64,000 nt of DNA, taken from UBA3910 sp002391465. GTDB taxonomy: Bacteria > Bacillota > Limnochordia > Darwinibacteriales > Darwinibacteriaceae. The notes beneath the pieces are model-generated. The model did no database searches, was not told where the DNA came from, and saw only the letters and a list, made by a program, of their open reading frames with translations. The stretch is taken from the NCBI GenBank assembly GCA_030054835.1, contig JASGVS010000028.1:1-64000 (forward strand), written 5' to 3'. Position numbers and translations under genes: made by a program. Numbering within the stretch: the first letter of the stretch is position 1; the number at the start of each line of letters is the position of its first letter. Shown here piece by piece: positions 1 through 8,179 of the stretch.

Positions 1-33
1 GTCAAGAAGATCGAGGAGCCCACTGGCGAATAA
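1..33 (+). CDS. 3' end of an unidentified gene (partial)
   Basis: The first ten codons of the window are open in frame 1, end with Glu-Pro-Thr-Gly-Glu and stop at TAA 31-33, and a strong intrinsic terminator follows 25 nt later. That arrangement suits the tail of a gene that begins outside the window. The other two forward frames either stop soon after or run into the terminator. Too little protein is visible to name it. Confidence 0.3.
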   Translation, partial: VKKIEEPTGE

Positions 34-58
34 GACGTAACATGGCCGTATCAATTTG

Positions 59-84
59 CCCCACACTCATGGTGTGGGGTTTTT
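59..84 (+). terminator. Intrinsic terminator of the upstream gene
   Basis: A perfect 8-bp stem (CCCCACAC at 59-66, GTGTGGGG at 72-79) with a 5-nt loop is followed by TTTTT. Seen directly in the sequence. Confidence 0.85.
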
Positions 85-205
85 CTTGTCTCTGGGCTGG
101 GATTTTGTTGGTGGTGTAGGGGAAAACAGGTGCTCATTCGGGGTAATGGAGTTGTGTATAAAACATATATTCTAACCCGAACCCATAGTGTTGTCAATAC
201 TTTAT

Positions 206-234
206 TTGCGTTCTTCCTCCGATTGTGTTATAAT
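206..234 (+). promoter_or_regulatory. Sigma-A-type promoter for the 312-1187 gene
   Basis: TTGCGT (206-211), a 17-bp spacer and TATAAT (229-234) make a good vegetative promoter. Predicted transcription start is near 241, so the transcript would open with the hairpin at 242-273. The stretch 85-205 holds nothing I recognise. Confidence 0.65.
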
Positions 235-241
235 TAAATTC

Positions 242-277
242 AGCCGCATCCTGCGAGGGACGCTGATGTGGCTTTTT
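242..277 (+). promoter_or_regulatory. Terminator-like hairpin at the 5' end of the leader
   Basis: AGCCGCATC (242-250) pairs with GATGTGGCT (265-273), nine pairs including one G-U, with a further GCG/CGC inner stem, followed by TTTTT. It lies between the predicted start site (about 241) and the start codon at 312. It could attenuate transcription or protect the 5' end; a leftover terminator of an older upstream gene is also possible. Confidence 0.5.
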
Positions 278-311
278 ATTTGAGAGACTAGTGAAAACGG
301 AGGAGCTTGCA

Positions 312-1187
312 GTGGAATTACTTAATCAGCCGGTCAAACACGAGGTGTTTGGTGAGGGCAGCGTCGTTGAGCTTACCGATTCATATATAGAAGTGGATTT
401 CCCCGATGGGAAGAAGAAGTTCGTCTTTCCCGATGCCCTCGGAGAGCATCTGTTTCTTCAGGATGAGAAGGTCGCTGCTGAGATGGAAACGCTAAAGAAA
501 AAGATTATGAAAGAGCGCCACAAAGAAGAAGAGGAACTGGAGCGCCAGAGGGTCGAGGAGTTTGAAAAGCAGCAGCGCCTCTTGGAGCGCGAGCGCTTAA
601 TGAAGCACCACAGGCTTACTCCCACTTCCCAGGTTGTGTTCTGGATCGACGATGAAGAAGCAGAAAAGGTCTTTGACGAATGGCGGATCTTTACCAGCCT
701 GCGTCAGAGTGGCGAAGATGAGGGTAGGCCGAACCGTCTGGTGCGCCTACACCAAAACAGTGGGGTACTCTTGACTGCCCGGGAACCTGATCAACCTGAG
801 GAAGAAAGAAGGATCGTGGGAGTGTTTATGGTGGAGGAAAACTTCATCGGTAAACTGTGTGAAGATGGATTCATCCCCGCCCATTCTAGGTTCAGGTTGA
901 GGTTAAGCCCGGAAGAATCGGAAAAGCTCCGCTTCTGGAAATACTATCAGAACAAGCGCTATCCGACTAACATCACCTGGAACAGCGGTAGACACCGCTA
1001 CTTCGACAACATCTGGATGGCCCAGATTTTGATGGACATTGCAGCTCTTAAGGCAGATCAAGAAGAAAAACAGCTGATGGAGGACTTCATCGAGCATTTT
1101 CTCTATCTGAACCAGCTTGAGCGCAGTGATGTCCCAGAACCTGACGGGGCACTGGTCAGGCTGGCCTTAGCCCAGCAAGCCAATTAG
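312..1187 (+). CDS. Conserved hypothetical protein with central coiled coil
   Basis: I do not recognise a named family. The first ~50 residues form a small beta-rich region with a G-E-G-S-V-V motif and a following D-G-K-K-K-F stretch, a type of N-terminal module I associate with clostridial proteins of unknown role. Residues ~55-105 are highly charged (Glu/Lys/Arg) and should be coiled coil. The C-terminal ~180 residues are globular with several Trp and Tyr. There is no signal peptide or membrane segment, so it is probably cytoplasmic. The frame also offers GTG at 291, but GTG 312 has GGAGGAG (299-305) six bases upstream and is the better start, giving 291 residues. It appears to be a single-gene transcript between its own promoter and terminator. 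Confidence 0.7.
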   Translation: MELLNQPVKHEVFGEGSVVELTDSYIEVDFPDGKKKFVFPDALGEHLFLQDEKVAAEMETLKKKIMKERHKEEEELERQRVEEFEKQQRLLERERLMKHHRLTPTSQVVFWIDDEEAEKVFDEWRIFTSLRQSGEDEGRPNRLVRLHQNSGVLLTAREPDQPEEERRIVGVFMVEENFIGKLCEDGFIPAHSRFRLRLSPEESEKLRFWKYYQNKRYPTNITWNSGRHRYFDNIWMAQILMDIAALKADQEEKQLMEDFIEHFLYLNQLERSDVPEPDGALVRLALAQQAN

Positions 1188-1196
1188 TCTTGTCTG

Positions 1197-1229
1197 ACCC
1201 CTGTCCGCTGGAGCGGGTAGGGGTTTTTT
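1197..1229 (+). terminator. Intrinsic terminator
   Basis: ACCCCT (1197-1202) pairs with AGGGGT (1219-1224) around an inner CGCT/AGCG stem, followed by T(6). It ends the single-gene unit at 312-1187. Confidence 0.85.
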
Positions 1230-1311
1230 GATCCAGCTCTGAAGGAGCTTTTGTGTTTGGAGAGAAATACTTAGTTTAAGACTTAGTATAGTTGAAAGAG
1301 GCGAGGTATAC

Positions 1312-2073
1312 ATGAAGCAGGAGTTCCGGGCGGAACTGCACGAACTGAGTAGGGTCAAAAGAGTGATTGGAGTTATCAGCGGCAAGGGAGGTGTAGGTAA
1401 ATCCCTTGTCACTTCCCTCTTGGCCGTCGCCGCCAATCGGCAGGGTTACAAGGTGGGGGTTCTAGACGGGGATATTACCGGCCCATCCATTCCAAAAAGC
1501 TTTGGTATTACCGGCATGGCGCAGGCTCAGGCCGAAGGAGTCTACCCGGCTTTGAGCAAGAGTGGAATCTCCATCATGTCCATCAATCTGCTGCTGGAGG
1601 ACACGACCGATCCGGTGGTGTGGCGGGGGCCACTAATCGGTGGGGCGGTGAAACAGTTCTGGACAGACGTGATTTGGGAAGACATTGATTACATGTTCAT
1701 TGATATGCCGCCGGGGACGGGCGATGTACCCTTAACCGTCTTCCAATCCATTCCGGTGGACGGCATCGTGGTTGTAACTTCACCCCAGGAATTGGTGTCC
1801 ATGATTGTGGCCAAAGCTGTAAAGATGGCAGAGATGATGAAAATCCCCCTGCTCGGTCTGGTGGAGAATATGTCTTACTTCATCTGCCCGGACTGCGGAG
1901 GCACCCATCGCATCTTCGGGGAGAGCCATATCGACCAAATCGCTTTGGAACACGGCCTGCCTGTTTTAGCCAAGCTGCCAATAGAGCCCAACATCGCCAA
2001 GTATGTGGACGAGGGTAGGGTAGAAGAACTGGATAGCTACGGTTTGGAGCTGGCATTAGAATACTTGAAATAA
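1312..2073 (+). CDS. Mrp/NBP35-family iron-sulfur carrier ATPase
   Basis: This is a P-loop ATPase of the Mrp/ApbC/NBP35 type, thought to hold and transfer Fe-S clusters to target proteins. The deviant Walker A GKGGVGKS lies at residues 25-32, followed by the family's D-G-D-I-x-G-P-S-I-P switch region and D-M-P-P-G-T-G-D motif. A CPDC pair near residue 190 is a candidate cluster-binding site. It has 253 residues and lacks the N-terminal DUF59 domain of longer Mrp proteins. The ATG follows a GAGGCGAGG ribosome binding site. It is flanked by terminators on both sides, so it is probably monocistronic. Cytoplasmic. A MinD-like role is less likely given the Mrp-type switch motifs. Confidence 0.88.
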   Translation: MKQEFRAELHELSRVKRVIGVISGKGGVGKSLVTSLLAVAANRQGYKVGVLDGDITGPSIPKSFGITGMAQAQAEGVYPALSKSGISIMSINLLLEDTTDPVVWRGPLIGGAVKQFWTDVIWEDIDYMFIDMPPGTGDVPLTVFQSIPVDGIVVVTSPQELVSMIVAKAVKMAEMMKIPLLGLVENMSYFICPDCGGTHRIFGESHIDQIALEHGLPVLAKLPIEPNIAKYVDEGRVEELDSYGLELALEYLK

Positions 2074-2075
2074 GG

Positions 2076-2102
2076 AAAACCGGGGAATTTTCCCCGGTTT
2101 TT
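2076..2102 (+). terminator. Intrinsic terminator after the Mrp gene
   Basis: AAAACCGGGGA/TTTCCCCGGTTTT forms a stem of about ten pairs starting just after the stop codon and runs straight into T residues. It lies between convergent genes and may work in both directions. Confidence 0.85.
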
Positions 2103-2125
2103 GTGTTGGGTCTTTGTTTAGCTGT

Positions 2126-2857
2126 TTAGAACCAGAATACCATTGTTACTCTAGCAGTCACTTCAATCTCGCCTGGAGTGATGCTGGTCTCGGCTTGGTT
2201 AGCATAGGATGCGGCTCGCATTACCATAGCATCTTGCAGCGGGACATAGGTGCCGTAGTCTTCGTTGATGGAGACAATGCCCTGGAGTTCGACACCTGCG
2301 CTGGCGGCCATTGCCTCCGCCTTCATTTTCGCCTGTTTGATGGCGCTCTGCAGGGCCTGCAGCTGAAGTTCTTGTTTGTCGGCTAGATCAAAGCGGATGC
2401 CTTGTACTTGGTTGGCTCCGGCTTTCACTGCCGCATCGATGATTCTACCCACTTGGTCTAGGTTTTTGGTTGTAATGTTGATCCGATTCTGCACCTGATA
2501 GGTAGTGATCGTCTCTTCCGACGGGGTGTTTCTGTTGACCACTTGGCTGTAGCTGTAGATGTTGTAGCCGCTAGTGCTGATCTCTTTTTCGGTCAGCCCC
2601 AAGGCCCGTAACGCTTCCATCACTGCTGCCATACGCTGGGCGTTTTCGGCAGCTGCAACGTCTGCAGAAGTGCTGGAGGTCTCTACTCCGAGGGTGATGT
2701 GGGCCGTATCCGGATCAGCGCTGATGACCGCATTACCGGAAACGGTCAGTTTGCCCACGTTTTCGGGAATTTGGGCGGCAAGGGCACCCGTTCCTCCAAG
2801 TGCTAGAGTTAGAATTAAGACAATCGGGAAAACCATGTTCCTGAGTTTTTTTAGCAT
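2126..2857 (-). CDS. SIMPL-domain (DUF541/YggE-like) secreted protein
   Basis: The protein starts with a Sec signal peptide (K-K-L-R, hydrophobic stretch to about residue 25, A-L-A-A cleavage region) and continues as a SIMPL/DUF541 domain: V-S-G-N-A near residue 40, D-T-A-H-I-T-L-G-V, then the I-S-T-S-G-Y-N-I-Y segment typical of the family. Family members are periplasmic or surface proteins with suggested roles in stress tolerance; the biochemical activity is unsettled. The start ATG follows AAGGAAG. It lies 15 bp downstream of the anti-sigma gene on the same strand, so it probably belongs to the sigma/anti-sigma operon and may be one of its outputs. Confidence 0.85.
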   Translation of the reverse strand: MLKKLRNMVFPIVLILTLALGGTGALAAQIPENVGKLTVSGNAVISADPDTAHITLGVETSSTSADVAAAENAQRMAAVMEALRALGLTEKEISTSGYNIYSYSQVVNRNTPSEETITTYQVQNRINITTKNLDQVGRIIDAAVKAGANQVQGIRFDLADKQELQLQALQSAIKQAKMKAEAMAASAGVELQGIVSINEDYGTYVPLQDAMVMRAASYANQAETSITPGEIEVTARVTMVFWF

Positions 2858-2872
2858 GATAATCTTCCTTTC

Positions 2873-3439
2873 CTATTCTTCTATCGTTACTTCACTGCTG
2901 CCGTATAGGGCGTAAATCTGACCATCCCTCGTAATCTGCCCTTCAACCGTGAGGCGGTAGGTACCGGCTCGGTTAGGGGCACTTACAAACAGTACTCTCG
3001 TTGGGAACAGATCTTCTTCTGCCAGCAACCGCTCTTCCACCAGTTCTTCCTGCCCATCGTTCAGCTCCCAAATTGTTAGGCGCGGCTGCCGCACCATTTT
3101 GGACTGATCGGCGTGCAGGTAGATGTCAAGAGGTATCTCCAGCTGCCCTCCGGCTTTGAGCCTGACTTCTTCATCCAGCATGATTGCGGAGAAAGTCTGT
3201 AGGCGGGGCGCCGATTCCAGCATGGGCTGGGGTTGTTCAGGCGGAGGCAGGCTGGTGCGCAGCACTACGGCGATTACTGCCGCCGCTGCAGCTGTTCCGA
3301 GCCAGAGGGGAGTCCGCTGCCACCAGGGTTTGGGCGGCCGCTTCAATTTGGCTGCAATGTTATCCCACATCTGATCGGCTGAGCCGGTCCATTGGCTGTT
3401 TTCCTCTAAAGCCTGTTTGATTTCCCTGTCTAAGGCCAT
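2873..3439 (-). CDS. Putative membrane anti-sigma factor
   Basis: A 188-residue protein begins one base after the stop codon of an ECF sigma factor, the usual place for its cognate anti-sigma factor. The N-terminal ~45 residues are cytoplasmic (M-W-D-N-I-A-A-K-L-K, then W-W-Q-R-T-P), a single membrane segment lies at about 45-62, and the remaining ~125 residues would be extracytoplasmic and look beta-rich. I see no zinc-binding H-x3-C-x2-C motif, so it is not a ZAS-type anti-sigma. The function is inferred from position and topology. Its ATG has a GGAGGG site. A DUF4179-like or other envelope protein is the alternative. Confidence 0.65.
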   Translation of the reverse strand: MALDREIKQALEENSQWTGSADQMWDNIAAKLKRPPKPWWQRTPLWLGTAAAAAVIAVVLRTSLPPPEQPQPMLESAPRLQTFSAIMLDEEVRLKAGGQLEIPLDIYLHADQSKMVRQPRLTIWELNDGQEELVEERLLAEEDLFPTRVLFVSAPNRAGTYRLTVEGQITRDGQIYALYGSSEVTIEE

Positions 3440-3440
3440 G

Positions 3441-3989
3441 TCAGTCCCTCCCTTCCAATTGGGCCATATGTTTCTTCAGCCGCTGCCTGGCCGTGTAAAG
3501 CCGGGATTTTACAGTTGTGACGGGTACACCTAGTACTTCCGCCGTTTCCGCCTCGCTCAGCCCACTAACGTACTTCAGCAGGAGGGGGAGGCGGTGATTG
3601 TCGTCCAGTTCATTAATGGCCGCAAAGAGTGCGTTGAGTTTCTCCTTTTCCGCCAGATGTTCCTCTGGGGCGAACAGGCGGTGGGGATTTTCCACCTCCA
3701 CCTCATAGGGTACATCACCTGTCTGAAACCGGCTTTTGGTTCGTTTGGCCTGATTCACCACAATCCGGGTAAACCAGGGCTGAAAGGGCCTGTCGTCTTG
3801 AAAGGTATGGAGTGCGCCGAAAGCCCTGAGGAAAGCTTCCTGCACCGCATCTTCCGCAGTAGCCCAGTCGCGGGTGATGAGATAGGCTAGCCGCACAGCG
3901 CTTTCCACATGTCGACGGAAGATTGCTTCCATAGCATCTTGGGCTCCCTGCTTGGCCAATTGAATTAACTGTTGTTCTGTCAGGTCCAT
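3441..3989 (-). CDS. ECF RNA polymerase sigma factor (SigW/SigM-like)
   Basis: This sigma-70 family protein of about 182 residues has only regions 2 and 4. Region 2 carries R-D-W-A-T-A-E-D-A-V-Q-E-A-F-L-R-A (2.2-2.3) and F-Q-P-W-F-T-R-I-V-V-N (2.4). Region 4 ends with the helix-turn-helix L-S-E-A-E-T-A-E-V-L-G-V-P-V-T-T-V-K-S-R. An in-frame ATG at 3995 sits directly on the ribosome binding site GGGAGGGG, so the ATG at 3989 with six bases of spacing is preferred. It heads a minus-strand operon with the membrane anti-sigma and SIMPL genes. Likely autoregulated, but I could not identify its promoter with confidence. Confidence 0.88.
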   Translation of the reverse strand: MDLTEQQLIQLAKQGAQDAMEAIFRRHVESAVRLAYLITRDWATAEDAVQEAFLRAFGALHTFQDDRPFQPWFTRIVVNQAKRTKSRFQTGDVPYEVEVENPHRLFAPEEHLAEKEKLNALFAAINELDDNHRLPLLLKYVSGLSEAETAEVLGVPVTTVKSRLYTARQRLKKHMAQLEGRD

Positions 3990-4205
3990 TTCCATCCCCT
4001 CCCTTATGCCCTTTCACTTTATATATCCTTCGGGATCGGGAAAAGTTTATGCTTTTGCCCATTTATTTCTGTAATCTTTTCCCAATACCCCCTCAATGGG
4101 TGCAAAAGAATGGCAGATTAGGCGAAAGGGGTGCACTTGAGCGGCAGGAAAGATCCCACTGGTAAAGAATAGAATTAAGTAACACATAAGACAGGGGGCA
4201 GTAGA

Positions 4206-4547
4206 ATGAAAAAGATCGCGATTGTGAGCTTTAAAGGTGAAATGCCCTGTTTTGTCCACGCTCTGCTCAATGTGTGGAATTACCATGAGCGGGGCTATGA
4301 AACGGCTTTAATTGTGGAGGGGGCTTCCACGGCTAGGCTTGCCGATATTGGCGCCTCACCCAAGGCCGAGTTGTGGGAGAAGATCAAGGCCGCTGGGCTG
4401 GTTAAATCGGTCTGTAAGGCGTGTGCAGCTCAAATGGGTACGTTGGAAGAAGTGGAAAAACAGGGTCTGCCCATTGATGCAGCCTTGTCCGGACATTCCG
4501 ATTTAGAGGTGTTCACGGCCCAAGGCTACGACTTAGTTCTTTTTTAG
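4206..4547 (+). CDS. DsrE/DsrF-like small protein
   Basis: A 113-residue alpha/beta protein resembling the DsrE-like superfamily: an N-terminal beta strand K-K-I-A-I-V-S-F, an aligned A-L-I-V-E-G strand, then K-S-V-C-K-A-C-A-A-Q with two cysteines, and a hydrophobic C-terminal strand Y-D-L-V-L-F. Members are involved in sulfur relay or are of unknown role; the CxxC near residue 73 would be the reactive site. Cytoplasmic. The ATG follows AGGGGG. It lies 15 bp before the next hypothetical gene, so the two are probably co-transcribed. The sequence alone does not fix the substrate. Confidence 0.65.
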   Translation: MKKIAIVSFKGEMPCFVHALLNVWNYHERGYETALIVEGASTARLADIGASPKAELWEKIKAAGLVKSVCKACAAQMGTLEEVEKQGLPIDAALSGHSDLEVFTAQGYDLVLF

Positions 4548-4562
4548 CAGGAGAGGAAGCTT

Positions 4563-4985
4563 GTGAACCGACAGAAAATTACGGAAGCGAAAAAGGTCGC
4601 CCAAAGGACGTTGGACCTGTTGGACCAGGCTGGACGCGAGCTGAAAAGCGCGCGCAACTGGGGTATTTACGATATGTTGGGGGGTAAGATGCTCAGCAGT
4701 CTGATAAAGCACAGCAAGGTGAGCAAGGCAGAGTCCCTCTTACGAGCGGTGCAGGATAACCTACATCAATTACAGAAGAAGTTGGGCGATGTGAATGTGG
4801 AACTTGATCCCGCTCTGCGAGTTTCAGAATTTGAAGCGTTTATCGATATTGCATTCGATAACATCATTTCTGACTGGTTTGTACAGAGCAAGATCAAGGG
4901 AAGCCTGCGCGATGTGGAACGGCTCCAGATGGAAGTGCGGAGGATAGTGACAAGGCTTGAACGTCTGGAGAGGGACACGGTGTAA
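4563..4985 (+). CDS. Conserved hypothetical all-alpha protein
   Basis: A 140-residue protein I cannot assign. It is almost entirely helical: charged heptad-like stretches at residues 5-30 and 105-138, and a middle region with W-G-I-Y-D-M-L-G-G-K-M and the acidic F-D-N-I-I-S-D-W-F-V-Q-S-K-I. There is no signal peptide, membrane segment or metal motif. It starts with GTG behind GGAGAGG. It follows the DsrE-like gene closely, so both are likely in one transcript. Possibly a small cytoplasmic scaffold, but nothing in the context decides this. Confidence 0.6.
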   Translation: MNRQKITEAKKVAQRTLDLLDQAGRELKSARNWGIYDMLGGKMLSSLIKHSKVSKAESLLRAVQDNLHQLQKKLGDVNVELDPALRVSEFEAFIDIAFDNIISDWFVQSKIKGSLRDVERLQMEVRRIVTRLERLERDTV

Positions 4986-5105
4986 GAGAGCAAGAATCCA
5001 AATACAGATGGAGAAGAAGGAATAAATGCCGACAAGAGATATAGTTATTCGCACTAAATTAGTAAAAGCATCCACAGCTCGGTTGGGGAACGGCGGGGTG
5101 GTACC

Positions 5106-7547
5106 ATGAGTAGGTTTATCCATCGAATTTACGGGTTAGGTATAACTTTTGCCCTAATCATGGCGCTGACCACGTTTATCACCCATCGGCATCATGAAAA
5201 TGTCTTTATCCGTGAAGTGGAGCGCACTATAGAGCTAAAGCTGGACAACATTGTAACCCAGATCCGCACCGAACTCCAAGATGTGGAAAAGGTGCTCGAT
5301 GCTGGTGAAATCGCTGTCCGCTTAGATGTGGACGATCATGACCAGATTTTAACCTTTTTTAGGCAGTTGGTGGCTAAGAACGAAACCCTGATAGCCCTTT
5401 ATTTGGGTACTCCCGACGGCGTTTCACTTTATGTAAACGGGAAGCAGCCGCCGCCCGGGGTGGATGTGCGTACCCGGCCCTGGTACAACGCCGCTGTGGC
5501 TGAAGGCGGAGTGATCTTTACCGCTCCCTACGTAGATTTGGTGGATGACCGGTTGGTCATGACCATGGCCCAGCCCATTTACGAGAACGGTGAGCTCTTG
5601 GGTGTGATTGGCTTAGACACATCGTTGGAGACCATCGTCTCCCTCTTAGATAGGGAGAAGGTTTCGGAAAGCGGTGCCTCGTTCTTCTTCACCCAATCAG
5701 GGGAGATTATAGTCCAGTCCGGCCAGGAGTTGAGTAGTGAACCTTACAATCTCTGCACAGTTGCGGACTGCGACTTCTTCTTAGAGCCGCAGGGACTGCG
5801 GAGTATTGCTTGGCAGGGTAAAGAAGGTTACCTGCGCTGGGAATCGCTCGAGAATCTACAGCTAATGATTGGCGCTTTTGTGCCTTACGAAGAAGTGATG
5901 AATCGGCAGGCCATGAATGTACAGATGGTGGCCACCGTTTTCCTATCCTCGGTATTCATCTTTTACTTACTTTTTGTTTTCCAAAGGCGATACATAGTTC
6001 AGCCCATCCGCGATTTGGATAGGGATATTATGTCCATACCAGTTGACGATTTCGCCTACCGTCTGCCTATCCTGTCCCATCATGCCTTTCCGGCGCTGCG
6101 GGCAACCATTAACCAGACGCTGGCGAAAACGCAGGAGCAGTTTGAAAATGTTATGCATCAGCAGGAAGAGCTGGAAGCGACGTATGCTCAGCTTGTGGCC
6201 CACGAACGGCAGCTGCAGAAACAGTATGATGAGATCAAGCAGCATGAAGCCCATATCCAATACTTAGCCGATCACGATTCCTTGACCGGACTTCTCAACC
6301 GTAGGAAGTTCGAGGAAGACGTGGAGAAGACGCTGAATGCAGGCGGTGCAGGTGCAATCCTGCTCCTTGATATTGACAACTTCAAGGTGATCAACGATAC
6401 GCAGGGGCATGTCTTCGGTGACCAAGTGCTCCAGTTTGTGGCCGGCGTGCTTAGGGTCAACCCTCGCCAGGAAGTGAAGGCCTACCACTTCGGTGCTGAT
6501 AAGTTCCTGGTTCACCTGGCCGGCGTAAATGAAGAAGAAGAGGTGATCCGCACCATCCACGCCCTTAGGTCCAGTATGTATGGGATAAGGGTGATTAATG
6601 GCAAGCGGACCCATGTAACTGCCAGTATAGGGGTCGCTCTCTATCCCCAGGATGGGGAAAGCGTTGATGAGCTCCTGATCAAAGTAGATATAGCCCTGCA
6701 CAACGCCAAAAACAAAGGTAAGAATCGTTTCCTATTCTTCCAGGAGGATATGGCCGACACCTTCAGTCAGCGCGTGCAGCTAGAGCAGATGCTGGTTGAG
6801 GCGCAGCAGGCGGGCAATTTCAAGCTGGTCTATCAACCCATTGTCAGTGTTGCCACGGGCGAAATCGCTTACCTGGAGGCGTTAATTCGTATTCGGGGTA
6901 ATGAAGGGGTCTCCCCTGAAGTCTTTATCTCCATTGCAGAAGAATCCAATCTCATTCTGCCCATTGGGCGCTGGGTGATCGAAGAAGCTATCAGTCAGAT
7001 TGTAAAATGGCGCAGGGCAGGCAAGCCGGTCAGACCCGTATCCATCAACCTCTCAACGAAACAGTTTTATGATGACGGTTTGGTTGATTTCCTTGAGAGA
7101 CAGTTGACTCGCTACGATCTGGAGCCCACGTTGTTGGAAATGGAGATTACTGAGACGGTGCTCATCGGCAATCCTGAGGAAGCTTTGGAGATAATCAACC
7201 GCATCAGGAACCTAGGTGTGAGAATCGCCCTGGACGACTTCGGCACCGGTTATTCTTCCATCAACTACATAACCAGAATGCCCGTTGACCGCATCAAGCT
7301 AGAACGGCATATGACCCAGAAGCTGGGGGAAAACATTGCGGTTATGGAAGGTTTGATCGCCATTGCCCACGGCTTGGATATGGACGTTGTGGGTGAAGGT
7401 GTGGAGACGGAGGAAGAGGCACGCCTCTTAATTGAAGTAGGTTGTGATTTCCTCCAAGGTTATCTCTTCTCCCATCCGGTGGAGCCCTCTGAGGCGGAGA
7501 AGCTGATGGAGATGGATTACAGCGAACTGCTTGGGATTGACCCCTAG
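5106..7547 (+). CDS. Membrane dCache-GGDEF(degenerate)-EAL protein
   Basis: An 813-residue c-di-GMP signalling protein. Membrane segments at about 8-24 and 275-295 enclose an extracellular dCache/PAS-like sensor with the family signature T-R-P-W-Y-N-A-A. A coiled-coil region (330-395) leads to a GGDEF domain (D-S-L-T-G-L-L-N-R-R at ~397-406) whose active-site loop reads GADKF at residues 463-467 instead of GGDEF, so cyclase activity is doubtful. The C-terminal EAL domain keeps E591-A-L-I-R, E-I-T-E-T, D-D-F-G-T-G-Y-S-S (D710), K-L-E-R in place of the usual K-I-D, G-E-G-V-E-T and Q-G-Y-L-F, so c-di-GMP phosphodiesterase activity is plausible. The degenerate GGDEF may act as a GTP or dimer switch. 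Confidence 0.9.
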   Translation: MSRFIHRIYGLGITFALIMALTTFITHRHHENVFIREVERTIELKLDNIVTQIRTELQDVEKVLDAGEIAVRLDVDDHDQILTFFRQLVAKNETLIALYLGTPDGVSLYVNGKQPPPGVDVRTRPWYNAAVAEGGVIFTAPYVDLVDDRLVMTMAQPIYENGELLGVIGLDTSLETIVSLLDREKVSESGASFFFTQSGEIIVQSGQELSSEPYNLCTVADCDFFLEPQGLRSIAWQGKEGYLRWESLENLQLMIGAFVPYEEVMNRQAMNVQMVATVFLSSVFIFYLLFVFQRRYIVQPIRDLDRDIMSIPVDDFAYRLPILSHHAFPALRATINQTLAKTQEQFENVMHQQEELEATYAQLVAHERQLQKQYDEIKQHEAHIQYLADHDSLTGLLNRRKFEEDVEKTLNAGGAGAILLLDIDNFKVINDTQGHVFGDQVLQFVAGVLRVNPRQEVKAYHFGADKFLVHLAGVNEEEEVIRTIHALRSSMYGIRVINGKRTHVTASIGVALYPQDGESVDELLIKVDIALHNAKNKGKNRFLFFQEDMADTFSQRVQLEQMLVEAQQAGNFKLVYQPIVSVATGEIAYLEALIRIRGNEGVSPEVFISIAEESNLILPIGRWVIEEAISQIVKWRRAGKPVRPVSINLSTKQFYDDGLVDFLERQLTRYDLEPTLLEMEITETVLIGNPEEALEIINRIRNLGVRIALDDFGTGYSSINYITRMPVDRIKLERHMTQKLGENIAVMEGLIAIAHGLDMDVVGEGVETEEEARLLIEVGCDFLQGYLFSHPVEPSEAEKLMEMDYSELLGIDP

Positions 7548-7570
7548 CATGGAAAGGGGAAGGTGGCGTC

Positions 7571-8179
7571 ATGGCTCTTTTTGTGAGTAATCTGGCCAGT
7601 GCTGGGGTTCAGGTTATCGTCTTTGCCTTGCTTCCCTTGGCCTGGTGGCTTATCTTTCACAGGCAGAAGGTAGGCTTTTTCCAATGGCTTGGCCTAAAGG
7701 GGGTCCCGAGGGACAAGGTCAGGGACTGTGTGCGGTGGTCCGTGGCGGTAATGGTGCTGTCTGCGCCTCTACCTATCCTGATTTTTCGAGTACTGCGCGG
7801 TGTTCCCAGCGCCACATCCCAATTCGCAGGCCTGGGTCTAGGTGCGCTGCCGGGTGCCTTGGTGTTTGCCTTTCTGCAGACAGGCCTGTCTGAGGAGATT
7901 CTCTTTCGCGGTTTTCTCTTAAAGCGCCTGGCAGTCCGTTTCGGTTTTGGGGCGGGCAACATGGTCCAGAGCGTTATCTTTGGCGCCATCCACGGCTTAG
8001 GGTTCTTTACTTCAGTGGGCTGGTTCTGGGCGCTCCTGATCACCCTGTTCACAGGTATTAGCGCTTGGTTCATGGGGTATATCAACGAGAAGAAGGCGGA
8101 CGGTTCTATTTTGCCCAGCTGGATTATGCATGGGGTGTCAAATGTCCTGTCCTCGCTGATGAGTATGGTCTTTTTTTAG
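7571..8179 (+). CDS. CPBP-family intramembrane metalloprotease
   Basis: A 202-residue polytopic membrane protein with the three CPBP (Abi/Rce1-like) motifs: E108-E-x3-R113, an F-G-A-I-H-G motif near residue 140, and W-I-M-H-G-V-S-N near residue 190. These residues form the glutamyl-type active site for cleavage of membrane-embedded or prenylated substrates; the bacterial substrates are mostly unknown, with bacteriocin self-immunity known in some members. ATG preceded by GGAAGGTGG. It begins 23 bp after the GGDEF-EAL gene. Its stop codon overlaps the stop codon of the convergent yolD-like gene (8176-8179). Confidence 0.85.
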   Translation: MALFVSNLASAGVQVIVFALLPLAWWLIFHRQKVGFFQWLGLKGVPRDKVRDCVRWSVAVMVLSAPLPILIFRVLRGVPSATSQFAGLGLGALPGALVFAFLQTGLSEEILFRGFLLKRLAVRFGFGAGNMVQSVIFGAIHGLGFFTSVGWFWALLITLFTGISAWFMGYINEKKADGSILPSWIMHGVSNVLSSLMSMVFF

